64,000 bases of DNA from an uncultured Blautia sp. (GCA_900551075.1 URVB01000004.1:62001-126000); one strand, 5' to 3'; positions 8,984 to 16,419 are shown, numbered from the stretch's first letter. The notes: generated by a model from the sequence alone, not told the origin. Numbers and translations: made by a program.

Positions 8984-9412
8984 CATTTTTCCTGTGCAGC
9001 AGCATTCTTAACGCCTGTCTTACCCTCCGAAAAGAAAATCCTATGTCCTTTCCACCTCCGTTCTGGATTCAATTTCTCTTGACTTTTGGATAAATGAAAA
9101 AGCCGCTACACCACACCACGAACGACAGGAGAGATTTCTCCTGCTCGGATTCGCAATGCTATGTAACGACTTTGAAATTCAAAACCATGCTGCCATACGC
9201 CAGCCGAAAAGGGCGGCTTACGTTCGCAGCGGTCAACCTTGTCCGTTGGCTGACATTCCATTCTTCCATCTATGTGTGCTTATTTAATTTTTGATTTTCC
9301 AATTTCCTTATGGGTATTTCAGAATACCATAGCGGCTGCACCCATGTCAAGATTTTGGGCAAACTTTTTATTATTCCCTGTGGACGGAAATTTTATTCAC
9401 CTACTTTGAAAA

Positions 9413-9442
9413 TTGGGCAAGGGAATTTTATCCCTCACCCAA
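9413..9442 (-). terminator. Terminator of the sigma-like gene
   Basis: On the minus strand TTGGGTGAGGGA pairs with TCCCTTGCCCAA (two mismatches) and is followed by TTTTC. It lies 32 bp after the stop of the gene at 9475-9900. Confidence 0.6.
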
Positions 9443-9474
9443 TAGTCCATAAGAAGATAGAAAATATTAGATGG

Positions 9475-9900
9475 TTATAAAATCTTCCGCAGCTTTTTAC
9501 GCAGATGGTCTAGCCTTGCATAGATAGCCCCTGTTGTCAATCCAACAAACGGGGCAATCTCTTTTGTGGAATAGCCCTGCATTTTCAGCAGGATGATTTG
9601 CAGGGTACGCCTGTCCACCGTAAGCAACGCCCGATACAGAGTTTCGTTCTCAATCTCATCCAGTAAATCGGCAACGGTCTTTACCTCGGCATTCCGCTCC
9701 CTGTCTGCCATCCCCTCAAGGTATTCGCCGAAGTCGCTTGTCCAATGGTAAAACCGCCTGTTGGAATTGAAGTCTGCCCTGTCGTCTGTGCGGATTTGCT
9801 CAATGGTGTTTTCATCAACTCCATGCTCCCGTAATATTTTTTCCTCGGCTTCTTTCCAGATAAGCCATTTCCTGTTCTCCCGTCCGTTGTTGTATGACAT
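9475..9900 (-). CDS. Sigma-70 region-4-like regulator of the element
   Basis: A 141-residue protein. Its C-terminal part (from about residue 88, ALLTVDRRTLQIILLKMQGY, then STKEIAPFVGL and TTGAIYARLDHLRKKLRKIL) is a sigma-factor region-4-type helix-turn-helix; the N-terminal half is highly charged. I start at ATG 9900, which has GGAGG at good spacing; the frame is open upstream to 10239, but that part runs through a leader and terminator hairpin and lacks a start signal. Such proteins occur in Tn916/Tn1549-type elements, where they are thought to control element genes. Upstream lie a leader peptide, a terminator-like hairpin and a 20-bp box shared with the lantibiotic operon. Confidence 0.75.
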   Translation of the reverse strand: MSYNNGRENRKWLIWKEAEEKILREHGVDENTIEQIRTDDRADFNSNRRFYHWTSDFGEYLEGMADRERNAEVKTVADLLDEIENETLYRALLTVDRRTLQIILLKMQGYSTKEIAPFVGLTTGAIYARLDHLRKKLRKIL

Positions 9901-10008
9901 TCTTTTTTCCTCCAATCTGAAATTTTTGAAATGTAATAATTCAGATTGGAAAGGCGGCGAACGGCAGCCAACATCAGAAAAAACCCCGTGGCACATTTCG
10001 ATAAAAAA

Positions 10009-10050
10009 CGACAAAAGAAAAACCGCAAAGGTTCTGTGACCCTTACGGTT
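10009..10050 (-). terminator. Attenuator-like terminator upstream of the sigma-like gene
   Basis: On the minus strand AACCGTAAGGG pairs with CCTTTGCGGTT over 11 bp (two G-U pairs), loop TCACAGAA, followed by TTTCTTTTG. On the plus strand the same positions would be mismatches, so the structure is meant for the minus-strand RNA. It lies 45 nt after the leader peptide stop and 108 bp before the sigma-like start. Confidence 0.65.
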
Positions 10051-10094
10051 ATAAGTGATACTAATTCTGTTAAGTGGAGATTCTACTTCTGGTT

Positions 10095-10223
10095 TCATGG
10101 CAAGAAGCAGCGTTGCATAAGCAGGGATTTTTTTAACTGGCTTCCTGCCATTCCTCGATATGCTATGTATAAGTCCAATTTGCGTTGCATAAGCAGATAG
10201 ATTACTGCCCGAAAAAAGGACAT
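10095..10223 (-). CDS. Possible 42-residue leader peptide
   Basis: A short reading frame starting ATG TCC TTT TTT with GGAGGGA seven bases upstream. The peptide begins MSFFRAVIYLLMQRK and ends MQRCFLP; the segment LLMQR occurs twice (residues 10-14 and 34-38), because of a 15-bp direct repeat. It precedes a terminator hairpin and then the sigma-like gene, the order seen in ribosome-dependent attenuation. Whether it is translated is not shown; it is too short for family recognition. Confidence 0.45.
   Translation of the reverse strand: MSFFRAVIYLLMQRKLDLYIAYRGMAGSQLKKSLLMQRCFLP
10110..10196. repeat. 15-bp direct repeat inside the leader
   Basis: GCGTTGCATAAGCAG occurs at 10110-10124 and again at 10182-10196, 72 bp apart, identical. 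In the leader frame both copies encode LLMQR. Confidence 0.8.
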
Positions 10224-10366
10224 AAAAAAATCCCTCCAAACTTTAAAACAGGTCTGGAAAGTGTCTGTTAAGTCTTTTCGGGCATAGCAATACCGCCCAC
10301 CACACGCCGTTTTTTTATTTGGTGGACTTTAAGTTCAACCGTTCACTTTTAAAATACTACGAAATA

Positions 10367-10386
10367 TTTTTGAAGATTTCATAAAG
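10367..10386 (-). promoter_or_regulatory. 20-bp box shared with the immunity operon (copy near the kinase end)
   Basis: Minus strand CTTTATGAAATCTTCAAAAA, identical to 15543-15524. It is followed by TATTTCGTAGTATTTTAAA, which could hold a -10 element. Position suggests a response-regulator site driving the leader and sigma-like gene; a leftover of cassette insertion is the alternative. Confidence 0.5.
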
Positions 10387-10391
10387 TTTTG

Positions 10392-10423
10392 CAAAAATAA
10401 TGAGCGATGTTTCCAACGCCCAT
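10392..10423 (-). terminator. Terminator after the lantibiotic sensor kinase
   Basis: On the minus strand ATGGGCG (10423-10417) pairs with CGCTCAT (10406-10400) with one G-U pair, followed by TATTTTTGC. It lies 6 bp beyond the kinase stop and closes the immunity/two-component operon. Confidence 0.5.
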
Positions 10424-10429
10424 TAAATC

Positions 10430-11791
10430 CTAATATGGAATTTTTATTTTAACCTCTGCACCGCCTGTATTATCGGAATTTTTAAGAGTAAGTTCCCCAT
10501 TGTGTTGCTTTACAATGCTGCTTGTGATATAAAGCCCCATGCCAAAGTGCATATTAGAGCTTCGGCTGTTGTCGCCCATAAAAAACTGCTCCCTTGCATG
10601 GTGCAAATCCTCATTTGTAAAACCACTTCCCTCATCTATTATAGAGATTTGTAGAAAGTCGTCCGGCTTTTGCACCTCTACATAAACTGTCCCTTTTGGT
10701 GGAGAGTAATCTAACGCATTGCCTATCACATTCATAATTGCCCGTTCCAGCAGTAATTTATCCGCTTTGAAAGTTCCTAAATTTTCCCTTGATTCCATGT
10801 GTAAACAAATTTCTTTTGTAAGGCATAATGAATTTGCCTGCGCTTCAATCTGTTCCATATAATCAGCTATGTCAAATTCTTCCAAATTGAGCTGATACCC
10901 GGCTGCTGTCCGGGATATATCAATCAGCGTCCTAATATAAACGCCCATTTGCTCGGAACTTTCTGTAATATACCCCGCATATAACCGCTGTTCGTCGTCA
11001 AGCTCTGTTTCGCTTATCAAGTCGATGTTTCCTTGAATAACGGTTAAAGGTGTTTTCAAATCGTGAGCAAGTGCCGCGATTTGTTCCCTTTGTCGTTGTT
11101 CTGCGTTCCATTGCTTCTCTAAAGAAGATTTCAGATTGTCTTTCATATCAGAAAAAGAACGCAGTACATCTTCAAATTCTTTGATTTTTGAGTGTCCGAC
11201 TTCAAAATCAAGATTTTGTCCTGCAACCTGTTTTGTTGCTTCAAAAAGCGGTGAGAGCTGTACCTGCATATTCTTTGCAAACTTTGCTGTTAATATTACA
11301 CAAACCGCAATGCAGTTTATCCCTAAGAGGATATATAACAAAATTTCCGGTGAGGGGAAATGTTCATAAAGCCACTCATTCGTAAACTGTGAGCCAATGT
11401 AATATTGAAGCACTACATATTCAGTTTTGCGTGTAACAAGCAAATACTGTTTGTTAATGTTTTCGTTTCTCTTTCCATATATGGCATAATCCATAGCCCG
11501 GTCTAAATCGTCACCCTCTAAGGATGTTTCTATCATTTGATAATTCTTATCCAACACTAAATACTTACACCCCATAGGAAGCTGCACATCTGTTAAATCC
11601 GGCGTTGCGGCAATAATAGGAACAAGGTCTTTTGTACTGCGTTCTGAATAATCAGCATAAGCAATAAATCCTGTGCTTGCTCCTGCAAAAATAAGACTGA
11701 ATGGAATAGCGGCCGAAGCTATCAGTCCGATTAGCAGCATACATAAAAATTTCCAAAAAGAAAATTTCAGTGACGTTGTTTTTATTCCCAT
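10430..11791 (-). CDS. Lantibiotic-type sensor histidine kinase (NisK/SpaK-like)
   Basis: A 453-residue membrane kinase that would sense a lantibiotic outside the cell and phosphorylate the regulator encoded just upstream. It has a first membrane segment at about residues 10-35, an extracellular domain of about 110 residues, and a second segment near 155-175 (ILLYILLGINCIAVCVILTA). The histidine box is ALAHDLKTPLTV, the N box NVIGNALDYSPP, the G boxes DEGSGF and GMGLYI. I choose ATG 11791, which overlaps the regulator stop by 10 bp; an ATG 18 bp upstream is also possible. Order and overlap suggest one transcript with the immunity genes. Confidence 0.85.
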   Translation of the reverse strand: MGIKTTSLKFSFWKFLCMLLIGLIASAAIPFSLIFAGASTGFIAYADYSERSTKDLVPIIAATPDLTDVQLPMGCKYLVLDKNYQMIETSLEGDDLDRAMDYAIYGKRNENINKQYLLVTRKTEYVVLQYYIGSQFTNEWLYEHFPSPEILLYILLGINCIAVCVILTAKFAKNMQVQLSPLFEATKQVAGQNLDFEVGHSKIKEFEDVLRSFSDMKDNLKSSLEKQWNAEQRQREQIAALAHDLKTPLTVIQGNIDLISETELDDEQRLYAGYITESSEQMGVYIRTLIDISRTAAGYQLNLEEFDIADYMEQIEAQANSLCLTKEICLHMESRENLGTFKADKLLLERAIMNVIGNALDYSPPKGTVYVEVQKPDDFLQISIIDEGSGFTNEDLHHAREQFFMGDNSRSSNMHFGMGLYITSSIVKQHNGELTLKNSDNTGGAEVKIKIPY

Positions 11792-12441
11792 TTGTACCCA
11801 ATCCCCCAAACTGTAGTTATCGGCTGAATATCCAATTTGCTTAATTTCGCCCGGATATTTTTGATATGAGTGGAAATGGTAGAATTATCGCTGTCGCCCT
11901 CCAAGCTGAAAACAGCTTCATAAATCTGTTCTTTTGAAAATACCTGTCCTTTATTTCTTGCAAGGTATTCACAAATCAGATATTCGCTTTTGGTTAGGGG
12001 AACGGGTGTATTATCTACCCGTAGTTCCTTTGCGGACAAATCAATTTTTATCCGTTCAAAGGTAAGGGCGGTATGCCGTTCCCTGTGTTCCCGGCGTAAG
12101 TGGGCATTTACCCTTGCCCGCAGCTCCGCAATGCGGAATGGTTTTGTTAGATAGTCGTCTGCTCCCAAGCCAAGCCCGAATGTAATATCATTTTCCAATG
12201 TCTTAGCGGTCAGAAAGAGAATAGGACAATCCACCAGAGAACGAATTTTATCGCAATAAGAAAACCCGTCTATATCCGGCATCATAATATCCAAAATAAT
12301 TAAGTCATATCTATTCAGTTTATCAAGAGGAACCTGTGTAGCAGAGGTATAGACCGTAACGAAATGTCTGTCTTTTTGCAGTCCGTTTTTCACAAGTTCT
12401 AAAATAGGTCGTTCATCATCAACCATAAGGATTGCTGCCAT
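11782..12441 (-). CDS. OmpR-family response regulator of the lantibiotic system
   Basis: A 219-residue regulator. Its receiver domain has the acidic pair in MVDDERP, the phosphoacceptor Asp in LIILDIMMPDIDG and the Lys in LTKPF. Its C-terminal winged helix (about residues 125-219) ends NIRAKLSKL and TTVWGIGYKWE. It would activate the LanFEG-I genes when the kinase detects a lantibiotic. I start at ATG 12441, preceded by AAAGGCGG; the open frame extends 75 bp further upstream without a clear start signal. The 3' end overlaps the kinase gene. Likely targets are the two identical 20-bp boxes at 15524-15543 and 10367-10386. Confidence 0.88.
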   Translation of the reverse strand: MAAILMVDDERPILELVKNGLQKDRHFVTVYTSATQVPLDKLNRYDLIILDIMMPDIDGFSYCDKIRSLVDCPILFLTAKTLENDITFGLGLGADDYLTKPFRIAELRARVNAHLRREHRERHTALTFERIKIDLSAKELRVDNTPVPLTKSEYLICEYLARNKGQVFSKEQIYEAVFSLEGDSDNSTISTHIKNIRAKLSKLDIQPITTVWGIGYKWE

Positions 12442-12499
12442 AGTATCGCCGCCTTTCGTTGTTTTCAGTATAGCACAACTCATAAGGGCAGAAAAGTTG

Positions 12500-13315
12500 C
12501 TATTGCCGCTTTGCAACGTAATAGCGGTTATTTATTTCAACTGCAACGGCTTCTGTCTTATCTGTGCCGTAAATTTCGTAAACGTCTGTATAAAACCATT
12601 GTTCCCGCCCTTGTCCGGCGTTTTTTCCGTTCCAGTCAATCTTGTTCAACTCTTCTTTAGACAAAGGGCGTTTTGTTTCCGTATCGAATGTAACGCTTTC
12701 CGCAAGAATATCAATCCAGCTTCCTAATTCATCATTTGATACGGTATCAGAGGTTACTTGATAAATAATCCCGTCACAAAGGAGCTGCGTTGCATTTTCG
12801 GGATTGATTTCAAACTTTCCACTCATAGACTGCTCTGTGTCCTTGAAGTCAAAGACCGTATCTGTGTCTTTGATATTTTCTTTTCTAACAGCTTTGTGAT
12901 ACCCTCCGTTTACATCTACAATCAGATAATCGTCAGCGTTGGGGGCTGCGTACACATTCAAGAATGGGATAATATAAGCAGCTTCCGGGGCTTTATCCGC
13001 TAAATCTGCCAACGTCCGAAAGGTAGCGGCTTCTATGTTTTCCTGAAGCAATACTTTTCCTGTTTCGTCTACAGCTGCAAGCTGCCGGATATATCCAGTC
13101 CATTCCCCAAGCCCGCCATTAGAAACGGTATCCTCCAAAATCGTATAGTCGTTTCCCTTAAAGGAAAATTGCGTCACATTCTCTGCGTCCAGATAGCATT
13201 GCTCTTTATCACTGGAATATTCCTTGATTTTTTCCTGTAAAGAGCAGCCCGCAAGAGAAAAGCATACAACAAAAGCAAACAGCACGACTATAAACATTTT
13301 TCTGTTTTTATTCAT
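12500..13315 (-). CDS. NisI/SpaI-like lantibiotic immunity lipoprotein, two-domain
   Basis: A 271-residue lipoprotein: residues 1-23 are a signal peptide and LAGC at 21-24 is the lipobox, giving a lipid-anchored Cys24 on the outer membrane face. The mature part is an internal duplication: NVTQFSFKGNDY...DTVSN-x-x-LG-x-W from residue 46 and NATQLLCDGIIY...DTVSNDELGSW from residue 174, each followed by a VY...VAVE/VDVN...Y...AVRK/VAKR block. NisI also has two SpaI-like domains. It would bind and sequester a lantibiotic. The ATG overlaps the MutG-like permease stop by 8 bp. Family assignment rests on context and duplication more than on strong residue matches. Confidence 0.72.
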   Translation of the reverse strand: MNKNRKMFIVVLFAFVVCFSLAGCSLQEKIKEYSSDKEQCYLDAENVTQFSFKGNDYTILEDTVSNGGLGEWTGYIRQLAAVDETGKVLLQENIEAATFRTLADLADKAPEAAYIIPFLNVYAAPNADDYLIVDVNGGYHKAVRKENIKDTDTVFDFKDTEQSMSGKFEINPENATQLLCDGIIYQVTSDTVSNDELGSWIDILAESVTFDTETKRPLSKEELNKIDWNGKNAGQGREQWFYTDVYEIYGTDKTEAVAVEINNRYYVAKRQ

Positions 13316-14039
13316 AATTTTTCCGTCCTTCCCAATGAGAAAACCATAATAAGGTCAGCAACAAGCCACCTGTCGTTAATGCTGCAATCCATATTTTTTC
13401 CGTTCCATAGTTGAAAATTTGTCGGCTCAAAATATCCTTTACCCAATTCATAGACCATGAAAAGGGAATATACTTCGCTATGCCTTTTAGTTCGATATTG
13501 CTATATAAGATACATTGCAGACTTTCAAACACGCCCCAAAACAGGGATAACCCTAATCCAAATTTGAAGCTAAGGAACAGGTGCAAGATGTATATTATCA
13601 AATTACAAAATGCCATCCCGGCGGCGGCTCCAATCAGCATTCCGAGCTGCACTGTATCAGCCATTCCCAAAAGATGTATGCCAACCACAAATAACAGAAA
13701 CAGAAAGAACAGTGCAAATACCCCCGAACCATAAAGATAAGTTAATTTTGCAAGCATATTTTTGTGTCGGTTCGGTACAGCAAGCAGCGTCTGGAAGTGT
13801 GAAGCCTTTTCTTCCAGTGCAACATTCAGACCGACAATAACGCTTATCAACAATGGAAAAAACGTTGTCGTAATTTCCAATATCATTTTGAGCTTTTTAC
13901 TATCTGCTGTGCTGGCATACTGGAAATAGTAAGCAAGAAATAACAATGCCCCGATAACAGGTATACAAAAATGAATGGCCCAAAACGGTGTATGCTTCGT
14001 TTTTTCCTGTTCAGAACGAACCGCATAAATAAAACCCAT
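13308..14039 (-). CDS. Lantibiotic-protection ABC permease, second subunit (LanG/MutG-like)
   Basis: A 243-residue protein with about six membrane helices, the size and layout of LanG/MutG subunits that pair with LanE and LanF to expel lantibiotics from the membrane. Visible helices start near residues 20, 55, 100, 130, 160 and 215. The text PFWAIHFCIPVIGALLFLAYY and NVALEEKASHFQTLLA is typical of ABC-2-type immunity permeases. It begins 6 bp after the LanE-like stop and overlaps the lipoprotein gene by 8 bp. Confidence 0.82.
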   Translation of the reverse strand: MGFIYAVRSEQEKTKHTPFWAIHFCIPVIGALLFLAYYFQYASTADSKKLKMILEITTTFFPLLISVIVGLNVALEEKASHFQTLLAVPNRHKNMLAKLTYLYGSGVFALFFLFLLFVVGIHLLGMADTVQLGMLIGAAAGMAFCNLIIYILHLFLSFKFGLGLSLFWGVFESLQCILYSNIELKGIAKYIPFSWSMNWVKDILSRQIFNYGTEKIWIAALTTGGLLLTLLWFSHWEGRKNYE

Positions 14040-14045
14040 TTCCGT

Positions 14046-14771
14046 CTACCTCCCTTTGGAAAAATCCTTTGCGTCGGCATAGGATAAAATAAGAAACAAG
14101 AGTATTGACAACGCAATGGAAATCATAATGGCTATAGAAAATCCACAATTCCCCGCATAAGTTCCGTTTATTTCAATTCCCATAAGCGGCTTTGCCAGTT
14201 TTGCCGCCCAGCAATACGGTACAAACCACCATGCGATTGTATTTCCTAATGCAGTAGCAGTAGACAGAACAATCCCAAGTATTGTATTTAACACAATCGG
14301 CACAAACATTCCCGTTTTGCGTGCTAAGTACAGGCACAAAGGAATTTGCCAGACAGACGCAAGGATAATCCCGATACTTCCTACAATGCTGTGTAAAACA
14401 GAATATACTGCCGTTGCCGGAGTGATGATATTACTGATAGAGATAAGCAATGCTAAAAATATCGCTGAAACAAGCAGTTTTTCGACTAAGATAATGCCCT
14501 TGGCAAATTCAAATCTTGAAAGGTTCACAGACATAGAAAATACCGAATAGTATTTCCCGGCATTTTCTTCTTTTCTGTGTGACAAAGAACACAAAATTGC
14601 GATTGCTCCCGGAAGCAAAAACGCATACCACCAGTAAAGTGCCATGTACTGATACCCTATAAATCCACCCATAAGCCACGCAAAAATAGCTGTGATTAGT
14701 GGAACAATGAAAATCAGTTTGTTCGATATTGTCCGCCTAAATTTCAAATGTTCTGATTTCAGATAGTTCAT
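14046..14771 (-). CDS. Lantibiotic-protection ABC permease, first subunit (LanE/MutE-like)
   Basis: A 241-residue membrane protein with about six helices. The N-terminus YLKSEHLKFRRTISNKLIF and the segment REENAGKYYSVFSM-like text (RKEENAGKYYSVFSMSVNLSR) near residue 70 are the pattern of MutE/EpiE/NisE permeases. It begins 3 bp after the ATPase stop and is followed by a second, similar permease, giving the F-E-G order of lantibiotic self-protection transporters. Confidence 0.85.
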   Translation of the reverse strand: MNYLKSEHLKFRRTISNKLIFIVPLITAIFAWLMGGFIGYQYMALYWWYAFLLPGAIAILCSLSHRKEENAGKYYSVFSMSVNLSRFEFAKGIILVEKLLVSAIFLALLISISNIITPATAVYSVLHSIVGSIGIILASVWQIPLCLYLARKTGMFVPIVLNTILGIVLSTATALGNTIAWWFVPYCWAAKLAKPLMGIEINGTYAGNCGFSIAIMISIALSILLFLILSYADAKDFSKGR

Positions 14772-14774
14772 GCC

Positions 14775-15476
14775 TTAACCCTCCCTGTGATTGCTTTTTG
14801 CAACGTCCATAAAAAGCTGTTCCAAATTTTCGTCTGTGTTCAATTTCCCCTCATATCCAAGAACGCCACCCGCGATAATGCCGATATGGTCAGCTATCTG
14901 CTGCACTTCTGAAAGAATGTGGCTGGACAGGATAACCGTAATACCTTTAGCCGGAAAAGAACGGATAAGCTCTCTAAGTTCTTCAATCCCAATCGGGTCA
15001 AGCCCGTTGGTTGGTTCGTCAAGTATGAGCAGTTTCGGGTTGTTTAGTAATGCAACCGCAATTCCAAGACGCTGTTTCATACCAAGAGAAAACTGTCCGG
15101 CTCTTTTCCTGCCTGTTTCCGTCAGTCGGACGATTTGCAGCACTTCGTCAATCCGCTTATCTGTCAGTCCTAAAATAGTAGTCCTTACTTTCAGATTTTC
15201 ATAGGCGGTTAAATTTTCATAAAGCGGCGGCATTTCAATCAACGCTCCGATATGGTTTAAATCGCTGCGTTTCCATGCGTGACCGTCAAATTCGATATTT
15301 CCAGAGGTCGGTTTCAAAATGCCCGTAATCATTTTGAGCGTCGTAGATTTTCCAGCTCCATTCGGTCCCAATAGTCCATAGACGGAATTTCTTTCAATGT
15401 TCAGCGATATGTTGTTTACAGCCGTCTGTCCGCTGAAAGATTTGCAGAGGTTTGTTGTTTTCAAAATCATTTCCAT
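14775..15476 (-). CDS. Lantibiotic-protection ABC ATPase (LanF/MutF-like)
   Basis: A 233-residue ABC ATPase. Walker A GPNGAGKST is near residue 37, the signature segment is FSLGMKQRLGIA, Walker B is LLILDEPTNGLDP and the switch His is in LSSHILSE. This is the BcrA/NisF class that drives export of membrane-bound peptide antibiotics. ATG 15476 has AAAGGA nine bases upstream; ATG 15470 is an alternative. It is the first gene of the immunity operon. The upstream 140 bp hold a 20-bp box (15543-15524) that recurs downstream of the sensor kinase. Confidence 0.9.
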   Translation of the reverse strand: MEMILKTTNLCKSFSGQTAVNNISLNIERNSVYGLLGPNGAGKSTTLKMITGILKPTSGNIEFDGHAWKRSDLNHIGALIEMPPLYENLTAYENLKVRTTILGLTDKRIDEVLQIVRLTETGRKRAGQFSLGMKQRLGIAVALLNNPKLLILDEPTNGLDPIGIEELRELIRSFPAKGITVILSSHILSEVQQIADHIGIIAGGVLGYEGKLNTDENLEQLFMDVAKSNHREG

Positions 15477-15523
15477 ATTCTGTATTGTCCTTTCTTTTGA
15501 TTATGGGAAAAGAATAGCTGATG

Positions 15524-15543
15524 TTTTTGAAGATTTCATAAAG
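15524..15543 (-). promoter_or_regulatory. 20-bp box upstream of the immunity operon
   Basis: Minus strand CTTTATGAAATCTTCAAAAA, 48 bp before the LanF-like start and identical to 10386-10367. The following CATCAGCTATTCTTTTCCC could hold a -10 (TATTCT). A response-regulator operator at the -35 position is the simplest reading. Confidence 0.55.
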
Positions 15544-15618
15544 ATAAGGAATCTTTTTAAAATCCTGATTAACGCCTGCCATATCAGTATAGGGTAAATG
15601 GGAAAAGCTAATTTTGCT

Positions 15619-15795
15619 TTATCGGGTTATCTTTTTTCGGGCATCGGCAAGTTTAACAGCTCCTTTTGGTATGAGCCATACCCGATTGATATTCAATATG
15701 CCCTCAATCCGATTTTCCTTACAGAGCCTTTATGCTCGCCTTACCGATATTCCCCAAAGCCCCACTGCTTCCTGTGCCGTCATATACTCAAACAT
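15619..15795 (-). pseudogene. Small HTH (excisionase/MerR-like) gene with an in-frame stop
   Basis: A 58-codon frame starting MFEYMTAQEAVGLWGISVRRA, after GAGGA. A TAA at 15732-15730 follows that Ala, and the frame then continues RLCKENRIEGILNINRVWLIPKGAVK to a second stop. The whole resembles the short DNA-binding helix-turn-helix proteins of Firmicute elements, in which the interrupted position is usually a Gln-like codon (CAA to TAA by one change). The first 21 residues alone would not fold. It lies between the immunity operon and the broken tnpV. Confidence 0.7.
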
Positions 15796-15879
15796 TTCTT
15801 TTTTCCTCAAATTGTACTGCATCTAATATAGCCGTTTGAACAAACATATCAATTCATAAAACGCGAATTTTTATCCCAC

Positions 15880-15913
15880 AAAAAGAAAAACGACAGGGCT
15901 TTACACCCTGTCG
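15880..15913 (-). terminator. Terminator after tnpV
   Basis: On the minus strand CGACAGGG (15913-15906) pairs perfectly with CCCTGTCG (15898-15891), loop TGTAAAG, followed by TTTTTCTTTTT. It lies 8 bp after the tnpV stop. Confidence 0.8.
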
Positions 15914-15921
15914 CCACTCCA

Positions 15922-16350
15922 TTATGTGTATAAGATTTCTTCCTCCACAATCTCCCTCGCACAAGCCCTTATGTTACCTAGCCGTCCTGTCCATTCTAAG
16001 GCGTTTTCCTCCTTTAGACGTTCTGTTATGCCCTGTGCCTGTTTCATGCCCTCTATGAGCCTTTCAAAACATTCCTGTGCCTGCCTGTCAATGTCGGCAA
16101 GGTATGTATTCAGCCTGCCGCTTGTGAGAAGATTGGTGTATGTAACTTTGCGGTACTGCTTCAGATAGTCCAGATGCCGCTGTCTCGCCTGCCGGCTCGG
16201 TCGGTTCGCAGCTTGAGTGCCACCGGCACTCGCTCACCCCCATGTGCCTATCGGCTGTTTTTCTTCGGCGGGTACAGTCAAGCATGGTATTAAGTAATCA
16301 CTTTCTTTCCGATATGTACCGCCTAACTGTTCGAATAATGATTTTGCCAT
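15922..16350 (-). pseudogene. tnpV: tnpV-like gene interrupted by a 54-bp in-frame insertion
   Basis: The frame begins MAKSLFEQLGGTYRKESDYL after GGAGG, reaches PIGTWG and then meets TGA (16236-16234). After 54 extra bases it resumes exactly where TnpV-family proteins continue: QRHLDYLKQYRKVTYTNLL, then SGRLNTYLADIDRQAQECF, ending ILYT at 15922. Without the insert it would encode about 124 residues, the normal length. TnpV is a small transposon-encoded protein of unknown function in Tn4451-like elements. The insert keeps the frame (18 codons) but opens with a stop. It may be translated only to the stop, or the gene is dead. Confidence 0.72.
16183..16236. repeat. 54-bp GC-rich insert with a perfect palindrome in tnpV
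   Basis: The extra segment inside tnpV. It contains GAGTGCC-ACC-GGCACTC (16215-16231), a perfect 7-bp stem with a 3-base loop, then GCCGGCTCGGTCGGTTCG-type GC-rich text. It is far more GC-rich than its surroundings. No target duplication is obvious at its edges. Confidence 0.65.
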
Positions 16351-16419
16351 TTTGTAATTCCTCCAAATAAGATATTCACTCCACGTTGTAATGTCTGCTG
16401 TCTTAAACAAAATTTTGAG

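Larger units (their letters stand above)
8838..9474. other. Non-coding mobilisation region between mobC and the sigma-like gene
   Basis: 637 bp without a convincing gene. It holds four consecutive hairpins at 8882-8983 (listed separately), a perfect 7-bp inverted repeat CAGGAGA/TCTCCTG at 9126-9143 with a 4-base loop, an AGCCG/CGGCT pair near 9200, an imperfect stem around 9309-9332 and the terminator at 9413-9442. It should contain the mobC promoter and oriT. Confidence 0.6.
9901..10429 (-). other. Leader region ahead of the sigma-like gene
   Basis: 529 bp between the sensor kinase stop and the sigma-like gene. In minus-strand order it holds the kinase terminator (10423-10392), a 20-bp box shared with the immunity operon (10386-10367), a 42-codon leader reading frame (10223-10095), two copies of a 15-bp repeat within that leader, a terminator-like hairpin (10050-10009) and the ribosome binding site for the ATG at 9900. 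Confidence 0.6.

Noticed and set aside
9901..10239. N-terminal extension of the sigma-like gene to 10239
   Set aside because: The frame is open, but it crosses the terminator hairpin and leader repeats; ATG 9900 has a proper GGAGG and begins the recognisable protein.
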